A stretch of DNA of 18,741 bases, taken from NCBI GenBank assembly GCA_937891325.1, contig CALAFU010000258.1, forward strand, positions 1-18,741. Direction: 5' to 3'. Position 1 is the first letter of the stretch, and the number at the start of each line of letters is the position of its first letter. Made by a program: the position numbers and the translations under genes. The DNA is from an uncultured Candidatus Melainabacteria bacterium. GTDB lineage: Bacteria; Cyanobacteriota; Vampirovibrionia; Gastranaerophilales; Gastranaerophilaceae. Shown here piece by piece: positions 1-6,427 of the stretch. Below the pieces are notes generated by a model, which did no database searches, was not told the origin of the DNA, and saw only the letters and a list, made by a program, of their open reading frames with translations.

Positions 1-141
1 TTTAAAACAATCTCTTCCATACTTTTTAATGGATTCTTCGATTAAAACCCCGCTCCCTAAATAATCATCATCAACCTCGAATGTAGAATGTGACCCATAA
101 TAATATTCGCCATTAACAAGATTTGTTACTTTATATGTAAA
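1..141 (-). other. GIY-YIG homing-endonuclease domain inside the NrdD intein (partial)
   Basis: From NrdD residue 316 the frame reads FTYKVTNLVNGEYYYGSHS, then DDDYLGSGVLIEESIKKYG and DCF up to the window edge. This is the layout of phage GIY-YIG nucleases: a first strand with a GIY-like triplet (here FTY), TNLxNGxxYYG in place of YIG, a GSH segment, then YLGSGxxIxxxIKKYGxxxF with a helix. The domain cleaves DNA at an intein-less allele in known homing elements. It is in frame with the splicing domain and has no start or stop of its own. The catalytic Glu and the DNA-binding region would lie past the edge. Confidence 0.82.
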
Positions 142-453
142 ATACTTTCTTTCAGGCAAACTAGCAACATCATCTTCTTCAGTTAAATCTTGCGCTTCAA
201 CCCAACCTTTGTTCCATGTCCAAAATTTATGATCCAACGTACACCTGACTTTTTTATCACCTTCGAAGGTTAATTCAATTGTCTGGTCTACTGTACGGGT
301 TTTATGAAAATTATTCATAATAGCAGGTTCTACCTGTCCTGTCTTATCATTATAAGATAAAACTTCAATTTCTTTTATACCTTGATCCATAATCTCTCTA
401 AAAGAGATAGAAGAACCGTCAGATTTTTTAATTTTAGCATCGTCTGTAAAACA
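1..453 (-). mobile_element. Intein (N-terminal part) inserted in NrdD
   Basis: NrdD residue 212 (codon 453-451) is a Cys that starts CFTDDAKIKKSDG, matching intein splicing block A: nucleophilic Cys1, then a short beta-strand segment with a DG turn. SFREIMDQGIKEIEVLSYN and QPVxxx-like strands follow. Block B is seen as CTLDHKFWTWNKGWVEAQDL near residues 282-301, with the T-x-D-H core whose Thr and His assist N-terminal acyl shift. A nuclease domain starts about 15 residues later. The C-terminal splicing blocks (His-Asn and the +1 nucleophile) are beyond the left edge, so splicing competence cannot be judged. The insertion point lies in a highly conserved stretch of the reductase, as is usual for inteins. 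Confidence 0.88.
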
Positions 454-1086
454 ACCCCAAAAATTAATCATTTGCCCTAAAGCTGAAGCTAAATGTTTTG
501 GTGGTTTACTTTCAACTTTACCTTTTACACCGTTAAAACCTTCCTGAAGCAATGAGCGTAAAGACCAACCAGTACAATAGTTTGCTAACATATCCAAATC
601 GTGAATCTGTATATCACCGTTACGATGTGCTTCACCTGCTTCTTTAGGATACACATGACTCAACCAATAATTTGCTGTTACTTTACCAGAAGTATTTAGA
701 ATCATACCACCTAAAGAATACCCCTGATTAGCATTAGCATTAACTCGCCAATCTGAACGATCAAGATAATCATCAATTGACTGAACAGCATCAATCATTA
801 CATTATTATCTTTTCTCATATCGTTATGTTTTTCACGATACACAATAAAAGCACGTGCTGTTTTAGTGTAATTATTTTCATTCAACACTTTTTCAACAGC
901 ATCCTGAATTTCTTCAACAGTTGCTTTTTCTTTATTATCAAACATTTGAATTACTGAATTGGTTAAATCTAAAGCTTCATCATAACCAAACTCACCTGAA
1001 GATTCACCAGCTCTACGAATAGCTGATACAATCTTTTTCAAATTAAACTTTACTTCTTTTCCATCACGTTTTACTACTTGCTTCAT
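1..1086 (-). CDS. nrdD: Anaerobic (class III) ribonucleoside-triphosphate reductase NrdD, partial, interrupted by an intein
   Basis: The reading frame opens at ATG 1086 and stays open to the left edge (362 codons), so the 3' part is missing. Class III reductases make dNTPs from NTPs using a glycyl radical installed by NrdG; the radical site would lie beyond the edge. Residues about 3-90 read as an ATP-cone (starting KQVVKRDGKEVKF, later TARAFIVYREKHND), the allosteric nucleotide-binding domain. The catalytic-domain start follows: GDIQIHDLDML near 157-167, NYCTGWSLRSLL near 169-180, and KPPKHLASALGQMINFWG to residue 211. At residue 212 NrdD homology stops and an intein begins. The extein would be expected to resume with a TLQNEWAGAQAF-like sequence after the intein. 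The start follows GGTAAG about 7 nt upstream. It is probably co-transcribed with the upstream small genes. Whether the reductase is active depends on splicing and on the unseen C-terminus. Confidence 0.93.
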   Translation of the reverse strand, partial: MKQVVKRDGKEVKFNLKKIVSAIRRAGESSGEFGYDEALDLTNSVIQMFDNKEKATVEEIQDAVEKVLNENNYTKTARAFIVYREKHNDMRKDNNVMIDAVQSIDDYLDRSDWRVNANANQGYSLGGMILNTSGKVTANYWLSHVYPKEAGEAHRNGDIQIHDLDMLANYCTGWSLRSLLQEGFNGVKGKVESKPPKHLASALGQMINFWGCFTDDAKIKKSDGSSISFREIMDQGIKEIEVLSYNDKTGQVEPAIMNNFHKTRTVDQTIELTFEGDKKVRCTLDHKFWTWNKGWVEAQDLTEEDDVASLPERKYFTYKVTNLVNGEYYYGSHSTFEVDDDYLGSGVLIEESIKKYGRDCFK

Positions 1087-1130
1087 TTTTTACTTACCTA
1101 ACTGTTAAAGAAACTTAAAGGTTTTTCCAA

Positions 1131-1335
1131 TCAACATTTGGTTTTTGAGTTTTTGGATCTACCACATATTTCATAAGGAATTAAATTATCAAATGTCTTT
1201 AAATAATCTTTGAATTCATTAAAAAAAAAAATAATTCAACCCTTCAGACCCAACATCTTCTTTCAGAAGTTTACTATCATTCAAATGATAACCTATTGAA
1301 ACAATCTGACTTTTTACTAAAGATTTTGAACTCAT
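1131..1335 (-). pseudogene. Small gene interrupted by a frame change at an 11-T run
   Basis: ATG 1335 overlaps the stop of the upstream gene as TGATG, a typical coupled start. The frame reads MSSKSLVKSQIVSIGYHLN and runs 38 codons to a TAA at 1219-1221 that is created by a run of 11 T on the coding strand (+ strand A run, 1221-1231). Removing one T continues the frame through NEFKDYLKTFDNLIPYEI for 29 more codons to a TGA at 1131-1133, giving a 67-residue hydrophilic protein. The product is not recognised. It could be a decayed gene, a sequencing or assembly error in the homopolymer, or a gene read by polymerase slippage. A further short frame (ATG 1174 to TAA 1115, 19 codons) overlaps the tail and has no ribosome-binding site. 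Confidence 0.5.
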
Positions 1336-1838
1336 CATCCACTACTTTTCTCTTCTTTTCTCAAATCAGCCAACTGTGCATTTGATAAAAAGACTTCTTT
1401 ATTTAACATTTCTGGCTTTACAAGCTTGTCATTTTCCTCAATACACAAAAACTTTCCATCAGAATATTTAACATGAACAATCTGATTATCTAACAATGCT
1501 TCATAAATACTCCCATCAAGTAAAGCTTTGATATCCTTTGACATTGGAACTTTATCAATGTTCGAGAATACAACTTTATATTCATAAAGACAATCAGGAC
1601 AAATTAAATTAATAGAATGGTCGTTAACAACTTCACAACTACTAAAACCAATTATGCAATCACATTCAGTACAATAAATCTTATCGTCTGTGATTGTAAT
1701 CATTGTATCATCAGTATCTTCATCTACGTAATCAACGCTACCATCATCATTAACATAACGTGCTAATTTTTCACCATCATGATAAACGGAAAAGCCTTTG
1801 TTTTCAAACAGTTTATCAAACATATCGTCTTTATTCAT
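1335..1838 (-). CDS. Hypothetical protein with a four-cysteine zinc-ribbon-like motif
   Basis: This 167-residue protein is not recognised. It starts at ATG 1838 with AAGG 7 nt upstream. The N-terminal 50 residues are acidic and rich in Asp (VNDDGSVDYVDEDTDD). A CTECDC segment near residue 56 and CPDC near residue 80 form two CxxC pairs about 20 residues apart, which fits a small zinc ribbon. The C-terminal half is charged and ends EEKSSG. It lies between the other Cys-rich small protein (1846) and the interrupted small gene (1335), all in the same direction, downstream of sbcC. A nucleic-acid or protein-binding role would be a guess based only on the Cys pairs. Confidence 0.75.
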   Translation of the reverse strand: MNKDDMFDKLFENKGFSVYHDGEKLARYVNDDGSVDYVDEDTDDTMITITDDKIYCTECDCIIGFSSCEVVNDHSINLICPDCLYEYKVVFSNIDKVPMSKDIKALLDGSIYEALLDNQIVHVKYSDGKFLCIEENDKLVKPEMLNKEVFLSNAQLADLRKEEKSSG

Positions 1839-1845
1839 TTAAACC

Positions 1846-2088
1846 TTAAACCTTACTTTCATATTTCTTTTTAAACAAACCACAATGACAAACACCATTT
1901 TGTTGAATCTCATTGTAGCATTTTTTGCTAATGCAAGCCATCTCTCGATCATCAGGACAACATGGACATCTAAATCCAACATCCAAAATGGTCTTTGCGT
2001 TCACTATCTTATCAACTTTATCAGAAATGTCAACATTTTTTAACACTGACAAACGAATTAAAGCATCTTTAAGCTTCTGTTTTTCCAT
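1846..2088 (-). CDS. Small cysteine-rich hypothetical protein
   Basis: The chosen start is ATG 2088 (MEKQKLKDALIRLS), 80 residues, overlapping the sbcC 3' end by 20 nt; a longer frame from 2145 lies deep inside sbcC and is less likely. A GGTGATG sequence just upstream may serve as ribosome-binding site. The first 40 residues are predicted helical and charged. The second half has FRCPCCPDD, CISKKC and GVCHCGLF, seven Cys in about 33 residues, which suggests one or two bound zinc ions. It sits between sbcC and another CxxC protein in a tightly packed gene string. No family is recognised. Confidence 0.7.
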   Translation of the reverse strand: MEKQKLKDALIRLSVLKNVDISDKVDKIVNAKTILDVGFRCPCCPDDREMACISKKCYNEIQQNGVCHCGLFKKKYESKV

Positions 2089-3967
2089 TGTTATCATCAC
2101 CACTTTTAAAAACAACTTTTGAAATATCATTATTCTTGCTAACAAGAATTTGTCTTGGGATTAATCCATATGCATTTGGATTATGTGTAATGACGTAAAT
2201 GCTTGGAATTACTTCAGACCTTTCTTCTAACATTGTAACAACATGATTAATACCGGCAACATCAAGACTTTCAAAAATTTCATCAAGAATCAATATGTTT
2301 GTATCAAACATTGCTGTTGAACGTACTAGATCATAAATAGCAAACTGAATGCACAAATCCAACCTTTTACGTTCACCTTTTGACAACATTGATACTGATT
2401 TTACTAAACCGTTAGTATTTTCAATGATAATATCAATTTTATTTGACTCGACTGTAGGTACGGTCAACTTAATTGAACAACCTGAATACAACCTTGCTGA
2501 ATAATATTGCAATACTTTATTTAAGTAGGCAATGTCTTTTCTCAAAAGATATGGTCTTAAGTTTCCTTTTGGACCTAAACTATCATAAAAGAATTGATAT
2601 GCGCCACGTTCATCTTCAAGTTCAATTAAAGCTTTATTGTTATTTTGAATACTCTCTTTAATTGTTGTTATCTGTTGTTTGTATAAATTAATTTGATTGA
2701 CGAAATTTTCCAAACGAACACTATGTGATGCAATATTGTCTTTTAAAACTTTAATGTTTTGATTTAATGCTATCACTCGATCTTTTACTGATTTATCTTT
2801 AAATGATAATTCTTGAATCTTCAATGAAATATTTGTGATTGCATTTCGCAACTCAATCAACTCTTCAGGTTCACCAATTGAAATTGTTGATATTTTACTG
2901 ACAACATCTTTCTCTTTTGCTACAGCCTCTAATAAAGACTTTTTTGTTACCGTTAAATTACGCAACAACTCCATCTTTTTTTCTTCTGACAAAACAACCT
3001 TTTGCCCGCAAGTTGGACACACGTTATCTTTTGTTAAAAGATCGCCATATTGCTTGATATTGTTCTGTGCATTCTGGATGGTAAATTTCAGCTTTGATCC
3101 TTCAGAATACAAATTATCCAATTCTTTAACAGCTTTATTATGTTGTTCAGTTGCTTCAGATGCTAAAACATTCTTTTCATTCAACTCTTTAGACAAATTA
3201 TCAATCTCATCTTTGCTATCACCTAAAGCAATTAATTGATTTAACTCTGACTCTAAAACTACTACTTCGTTATCAGAAAAGGTTTTTTCTTTTTCTGACA
3301 TATAATCTTTTGACAATCTATCAACAAAATCAGAAATAGCTGTCAATTGACCTTCACTATTTGCATTTGAAGCTTTTAAGTTTTCAATTTGTGAAATATA
3401 CTGATTTAATGACGTTTTTGATTCTTCACGAAAATCTGACCAAACCTTATAATCACGTACTGATTCAAGTAAAGCAATGCGATCTTTAGGTGTTAATTCA
3501 GAAAACCTGTTTGAAATATCACCTGCCATAATAATTGTTGATTTCAATAAAGCAGGACTAATCTTAATAATCTGATTAACTCTATCCTGTGTATCTTTTA
3601 TACGGTGTGCTGACAATGATTGACCATCAACATCCAAAAACAAATTATTTTTATATTGTGAATGTTTTCTTGTACGCATTACTTTTACAATGTGATCATC
3701 ACTATTAATTGTAACCTCAACAAAACAATCTTTTTTTGTTTTCAAGTTTACAACATCATCTTCACTGTCAACACCATTTACTGTATTGCCAGTTAAGCAC
3801 CAAATAATGCTATCACAAAATAGAGTTGATTTTCCACTACCGTTTGAATCAGACGCACTATCATCTTTATTTGCGCCTTTAACAACCCATAAACCTTCTT
3901 TGATTTGAAAGTCAAACTTTTTAAAGGAACGGAAATTCTCGCCCTTAACTGATACGATCTGCAACAT
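2069..3967 (-). CDS. SbcC/Rad50-like exonuclease subunit (T4 gp46 type)
   Basis: 632 residues, typical of phage gp46-like proteins and shorter than bacterial SbcC. The N-terminal ATPase half has Walker A SNGSGKST at residues 41-48. Long charged helices on both sides of residue 320 form the coiled-coil arms, joined by a zinc hook CPTCGQ (Cys317 and Cys320). The C-terminal ATPase half has the ABC signature LSKGE (528-532), Walker B ILILDE (about 558-563) and a switch-region ITHN (His near 595). With the SbcD-like nuclease encoded at 6427-7503 it should form an ATP-driven end-resection complex for recombination-dependent replication and host DNA breakdown. The two subunits are separated by six genes here, whereas they are often adjacent. 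The start has only a weak AAAGA upstream. Confidence 0.93.
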   Translation of the reverse strand: MLQIVSVKGENFRSFKKFDFQIKEGLWVVKGANKDDSASDSNGSGKSTLFCDSIIWCLTGNTVNGVDSEDDVVNLKTKKDCFVEVTINSDDHIVKVMRTRKHSQYKNNLFLDVDGQSLSAHRIKDTQDRVNQIIKISPALLKSTIIMAGDISNRFSELTPKDRIALLESVRDYKVWSDFREESKTSLNQYISQIENLKASNANSEGQLTAISDFVDRLSKDYMSEKEKTFSDNEVVVLESELNQLIALGDSKDEIDNLSKELNEKNVLASEATEQHNKAVKELDNLYSEGSKLKFTIQNAQNNIKQYGDLLTKDNVCPTCGQKVVLSEEKKMELLRNLTVTKKSLLEAVAKEKDVVSKISTISIGEPEELIELRNAITNISLKIQELSFKDKSVKDRVIALNQNIKVLKDNIASHSVRLENFVNQINLYKQQITTIKESIQNNNKALIELEDERGAYQFFYDSLGPKGNLRPYLLRKDIAYLNKVLQYYSARLYSGCSIKLTVPTVESNKIDIIIENTNGLVKSVSMLSKGERKRLDLCIQFAIYDLVRSTAMFDTNILILDEIFESLDVAGINHVVTMLEERSEVIPSIYVITHNPNAYGLIPRQILVSKNNDISKVVFKSGDDNNGKTEA

Positions 3968-3995
3968 TTAGAAATTCTTTAGATAAAAATGTTTG

Positions 3996-4334
3996 TTAAT
4001 TTAAAGTACTATGAAAATCATCAAATTCTTTTTGATTGGAATTAAACTTTTTGAAATCTTCTTCAGTAAAATCTTCATCAAGTTTACCAAACTTTTCAAA
4101 AAACATTTTATAGATTTCAAATTCCCAATCATCCATTGAAGACTCATGTGCCTTAACATCATCTAAAGAATCATAATATAAAGCACGATTATAGAATGCA
4201 TAAAGATCAGCGGCATCTTCTAATCCTAAATACGTTGCCAATTTTTCCACATATGGATAAATGCCTAAATCATTTTCATAAAGATCGGAATCTTCATAAA
4301 GATTTTTTGCTAAAGTCTTTGTATATTCTGTCAT
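3996..4334 (-). CDS. Small acidic hypothetical protein
   Basis: 112 residues, rich in Asp, Glu, Tyr and Phe (DLYENDLGIYPYVEKL, DWEFEIYKMFFEKFG). There are no signal peptide, Cys pairs or catalytic motif that I can see; the sequence looks like a small helical soluble protein. The start ATG 4334 has AGGAAAG 6 nt upstream, a good site. It lies between the DUF1653 gene and sbcC with about 40 nt and 30 nt spacers, and a possible weak promoter precedes it. Function is unknown; acidic small phage proteins of this kind are often host-takeover factors, but nothing in the sequence shows that. Confidence 0.75.
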   Translation of the reverse strand: MTEYTKTLAKNLYEDSDLYENDLGIYPYVEKLATYLGLEDAADLYAFYNRALYYDSLDDVKAHESSMDDWEFEIYKMFFEKFGKLDEDFTEEDFKKFNSNQKEFDDFHSTLN

Positions 4335-4363
4335 CGTGCTTTCCTAAAAACTACAAATAAAGA

Positions 4364-4391
4364 ACCTTAAAGTTTTAGTTTTTAATGTCAA
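4364..4391 (-). promoter_or_regulatory. Possible weak sigma-70-like promoter before the 3996-4334 gene
   Basis: A perfect TTGACA (4386-4391) lies inside the last codons of the DUF1653 gene. A poor -10, TAAGGT (4364-4369), follows at 16 nt. The -35 is good but the -10 matches weakly, so this is tentative. Confidence 0.35.
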
Positions 4392-4590
4392 CTTTGTCGA
4401 TCAATGTGAAACGTTGAACACCGCCGATCGCTTTAGATTCAAAATCACACATACGACGGACATAACATTCACTTGTTTCAAGTTTTCTATACACTACACA
4501 CAATTCTTTTGAATCATGATCCGTCGCAACTTCAACAACACCATAAACGCCGCCTTTAAAATGGCGATAAACTTCACCTTTAGTAACCAT
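4375..4590 (-). CDS. DUF1653-family small protein
   Basis: 71 residues from ATG 4590, which overlaps the VRR-NUC stop as TAATG; an in-frame ATG nine bases upstream is less likely. GEVYRHFKGGVYGVVEVATD, followed by ELCVVYRKL, CYVRRMCDF and a final QRFTLID, matches the DUF1653 pattern (YRHFKGG, then a VVY strand, then a W/YVRP-like segment and a closing RF strand). The biochemical role of the family is not known; members are small beta-rich proteins found in bacteria and phages. The coupling to the VRR-NUC gene suggests joint expression. Confidence 0.8.
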   Translation of the reverse strand: MVTKGEVYRHFKGGVYGVVEVATDHDSKELCVVYRKLETSECYVRRMCDFESKAIGGVQRFTLIDKVDIKN

Positions 4591-4943
4591 TAAAACCATC
4601 CATTTAGTTTAGCTTCTTTAACCCAATTTATTGAATCGTCAATTGAACGCCAAATGACATATTCAAAACCCAACTTTGTTACAGAATCTTCAAACTGTTT
4701 CTGATATTCACTTTGTTTACCTTTATCAGTCTTCATTTCCACAAAAACTGTACGTGAATTAGGTAATAACAAAATCAAATCAGAAACACCGTGCAACGTA
4801 CCTTCTGCAACCTGAATACGCGCTTCTATTTTACTTCTTTTACCACCATTAGGAACAGCGAAAACCAAACCACCACATTGACGAAGTTCCAACCTTAAAT
4901 AATTAACAACTTGTCTTTGTATCTTTGATTCTTCATGCTTCAT
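4590..4943 (-). CDS. VRR-NUC domain nuclease
   Basis: 117 residues forming one complete VRR-NUC domain, the stand-alone phage form of the PD-(D/E)XK-related nuclease module found in FAN1. Visible signatures are E near the N-terminus with IQRQVVNYL, FAVPNGGKR (28-36), GVSDLILL with Asp55, VEMKT with Glu69 and Lys71, then a QxxF helix beginning at Gln81 and a YVIWRS strand. Asp-Glu-x-Lys form the metal-binding active site. Stand-alone VRR-NUC proteins act on branched DNA or Holliday junctions in some studied cases. The start ATG 4943 overlaps the stop of the 43-residue gene (ATGA), and AGGA lies 9 nt upstream. Confidence 0.9.
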   Translation of the reverse strand: MKHEESKIQRQVVNYLRLELRQCGGLVFAVPNGGKRSKIEARIQVAEGTLHGVSDLILLLPNSRTVFVEMKTDKGKQSEYQKQFEDSVTKLGFEYVIWRSIDDSINWVKEAKLNGWF

Positions 4944-5071
4944 TCTTTTGGTTCCTGACCGTAAAAGAAACCATCAACCTTTTCAGCAATCTCACTAACA
5001 ATTTCGTCAACTTCTTTATCGTCTTCTGAAACTTTTGTTCTTTCTTGCTGACTTTTTACTTCTTCACACAT
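4940..5071 (-). CDS. 43-residue acidic small protein
   Basis: A short frame from ATG 5071 to TGA 4940-4942 encodes 43 residues, about a third of them Glu or Asp (EEVKSQQERTKVSEDDKEVD, then EIVSEIAEKVDGFFYGQEP). GGTGAAGA just upstream of the ATG is a usable ribosome-binding site. It is the first gene after the promoter at 5090-5118, and its stop overlaps the VRR-NUC start by ATGA. That arrangement supports real translation, perhaps also as a leader coupling VRR-NUC translation. No family is recognised. Confidence 0.7.
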   Translation of the reverse strand: MCEEVKSQQERTKVSEDDKEVDEIVSEIAEKVDGFFYGQEPKE

Positions 5072-5089
5072 TTCTTCACCAACAAAACT

Positions 5090-5118
5090 ACTATAAAACA
5101 AAAAGAACTTTAAGTCAA
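5090..5118 (-). promoter_or_regulatory. Sigma-70-like promoter for the VRR-NUC / sbcC gene string
   Basis: TTGACT (-35, 5113-5118) and TATAGT (-10, 5090-5095) are separated by 17 nt on the minus strand. The -35 overlaps the last two sense codons of the FEN-like gene. The expected start of transcription is about 10 nt before the 43-residue gene's ribosome-binding site. The -35 hexamer is the same as in the two promoters at 10778 and 12338. Confidence 0.7.
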
Positions 5119-6117
5119 GCGTGTAATAACAGGTGAATATGGTAACGCCATCATTGTTTTCATTTCAAGCTTGTTTAAAAGCGTTAAAGCACCGCCTGTA
5201 TCAGCTACTGCTGATTCTTCCAACAACTTTTTCAATTCTTCTTTTTTGTTTTCACCATATGGACATTTGCGAAAATCCATCAAATTAAGATTTTTAGTCA
5301 AAACGTCAATACAATCTTTTGTAAACTTCTGAATGCTACGTTTTGATCTTGAATCTTCCCATGTTTCAGCTAAACTAATCAACTTATCATAAACATTGTT
5401 GCTATCAGGATCTATACCTAACTCATGTGCTTTATTAACAAATTTAATAATTGATGCTTCACCGAAACCTTTAACAACATTAGGAATTTCATCAGATGGG
5501 TCACCCATTAACGCTTTATATAAAATAAACCATTCAGGATAAACCTTACATTTTTCCAAAAAGTTTAATGACGTAATTACATCACCATGCATTGCACGTA
5601 AAATTTTAATCCCAGGAATCAAGTTCACCAATTGCAAATAATCTTTATCATCAGACATTGCTGTACATAACCAACCTTGTTCAGTTAAATGTTTACATGT
5701 ATGATAAACCAAATCATCACCTTCGACATTTTCCTGAATAATTGTTCTAATCTTTAATTTAGGCAACAAGTATCGCAATGTCTTAAAAGTAAACTCCTGT
5801 GTACTTTTTTGCGACCAACCCCATTTATCTGTTGCTACATATGACGCATATTCAGGGCTATCAGGATTACTTCTTCTGGATGACTTATATGATGGAAACA
5901 ATTGTTTACGATATGCTGGATAGCTATCCATACAACAAATAACTTTACTATAATAATCACTATCAAGCGCATTATTTAATGCTTTTAACACACCAAACAC
6001 ACCACCAACTTTTACCTTGTCTTTATTTCTCAACTCGCTCATTTGTGGAACTGATAAATAACGATGCACTTGATATGATAAATCTACAATTAAAGCTCTT
6101 TTATTTTCATTTGACAT
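5110..6117 (-). CDS. FEN-like 5'-3' exonuclease / flap endonuclease (T4 RNase H / T5 D15 type)
   Basis: 335 residues, close to the size of phage 5' nucleases that remove RNA primers and flaps during replication. Acidic metal-ligand motifs are in order: ALIVDLSY with Asp12, VICCMDSYPAYRKQLFPSYK with Asp64 followed by the Lys/Arg-rich arch region, EGDDL (132-136), DDKDYLQL (156-162), and GDPSDEIPNVVKGFGEA (205-221), the last giving the helix-hairpin-helix DNA-binding element. It starts at ATG 6117, overlapping the upstream small gene by 11 nt, with GGGAAAA about 9 nt before. The polymerase encoded upstream has no 5' nuclease domain of its own, so this separate protein likely provides that activity. 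The promoter of the next gene string overlaps its end. Confidence 0.92.
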   Translation of the reverse strand: MSNENKRALIVDLSYQVHRYLSVPQMSELRNKDKVKVGGVFGVLKALNNALDSDYYSKVICCMDSYPAYRKQLFPSYKSSRRSNPDSPEYASYVATDKWGWSQKSTQEFTFKTLRYLLPKLKIRTIIQENVEGDDLVYHTCKHLTEQGWLCTAMSDDKDYLQLVNLIPGIKILRAMHGDVITSLNFLEKCKVYPEWFILYKALMGDPSDEIPNVVKGFGEASIIKFVNKAHELGIDPDSNNVYDKLISLAETWEDSRSKRSIQKFTKDCIDVLTKNLNLMDFRKCPYGENKKEELKKLLEESAVADTGGALTLLNKLEMKTMMALPYSPVITRLT

Positions 6118-6427
6118 ATCGACAATTTTCCCTAAACAAATCGCATACTACTTCATATTTAAATTCAGTATAACCAAAAGCATCCTGTGCCAACTCTAAC
6201 ATGAAAGTTTCACCAAACTTTTTCTTGTAAATTTTATATGCATCATACGGAATGTGAATTAAAATCTCTTCTTCATAAATTTTAAATCTCTTTTCTGATG
6301 GAAGGTGCGAAAATTTACATGGATCAATTAAAACATTTTTTCTGTAGAAATTTCTATTCAACACCAACTCTTCAAAACAACTAATGTACATTTTATTTAT
6401 AAAATAATTTTTTATTTTTTTAAACAT
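6107..6427 (-). CDS. Small hypothetical protein between sbcD and the FEN-like gene
   Basis: 106 residues from ATG 6427, which overlaps the sbcD stop as TGATG; a TTG one codon earlier is possible but less likely. The N-terminus is basic and aromatic (MFKKIKNYFINKMYIS), the middle is charged, and the C-terminus reads DAFGYTEFKYEVVCDLFREN. The first 20 residues are not hydrophobic enough for a signal peptide or membrane helix. It overlaps the FEN-like gene by 11 nt, so the three genes should be translated together. No family is recognised. Confidence 0.7.
   Translation of the reverse strand: MFKKIKNYFINKMYISCFEELVLNRNFYRKNVLIDPCKFSHLPSEKRFKIYEEEILIHIPYDAYKIYKKKFGETFMLELAQDAFGYTEFKYEVVCDLFRENCRYVK

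Noticed and set aside
1101..1140. Sigma-70 promoter for nrdD (TTGATT near 1130)
   Set aside because: No acceptable -10 hexamer is present at 16-18 nt; the match is too weak to list.
1115..1174. A 19-codon frame (ATG 1174 to TAA 1115) just before nrdD
   Set aside because: There is no ribosome-binding site, the frame is very short and it overlaps the shifted end of the interrupted small gene; kept only as a remark in that entry.
2473..3239. Plus-strand frames inside sbcC
   Set aside because: The minus strand encodes a complete SbcC with Walker A, zinc hook, signature and Walker B; the antisense frames have no start signals or family features.
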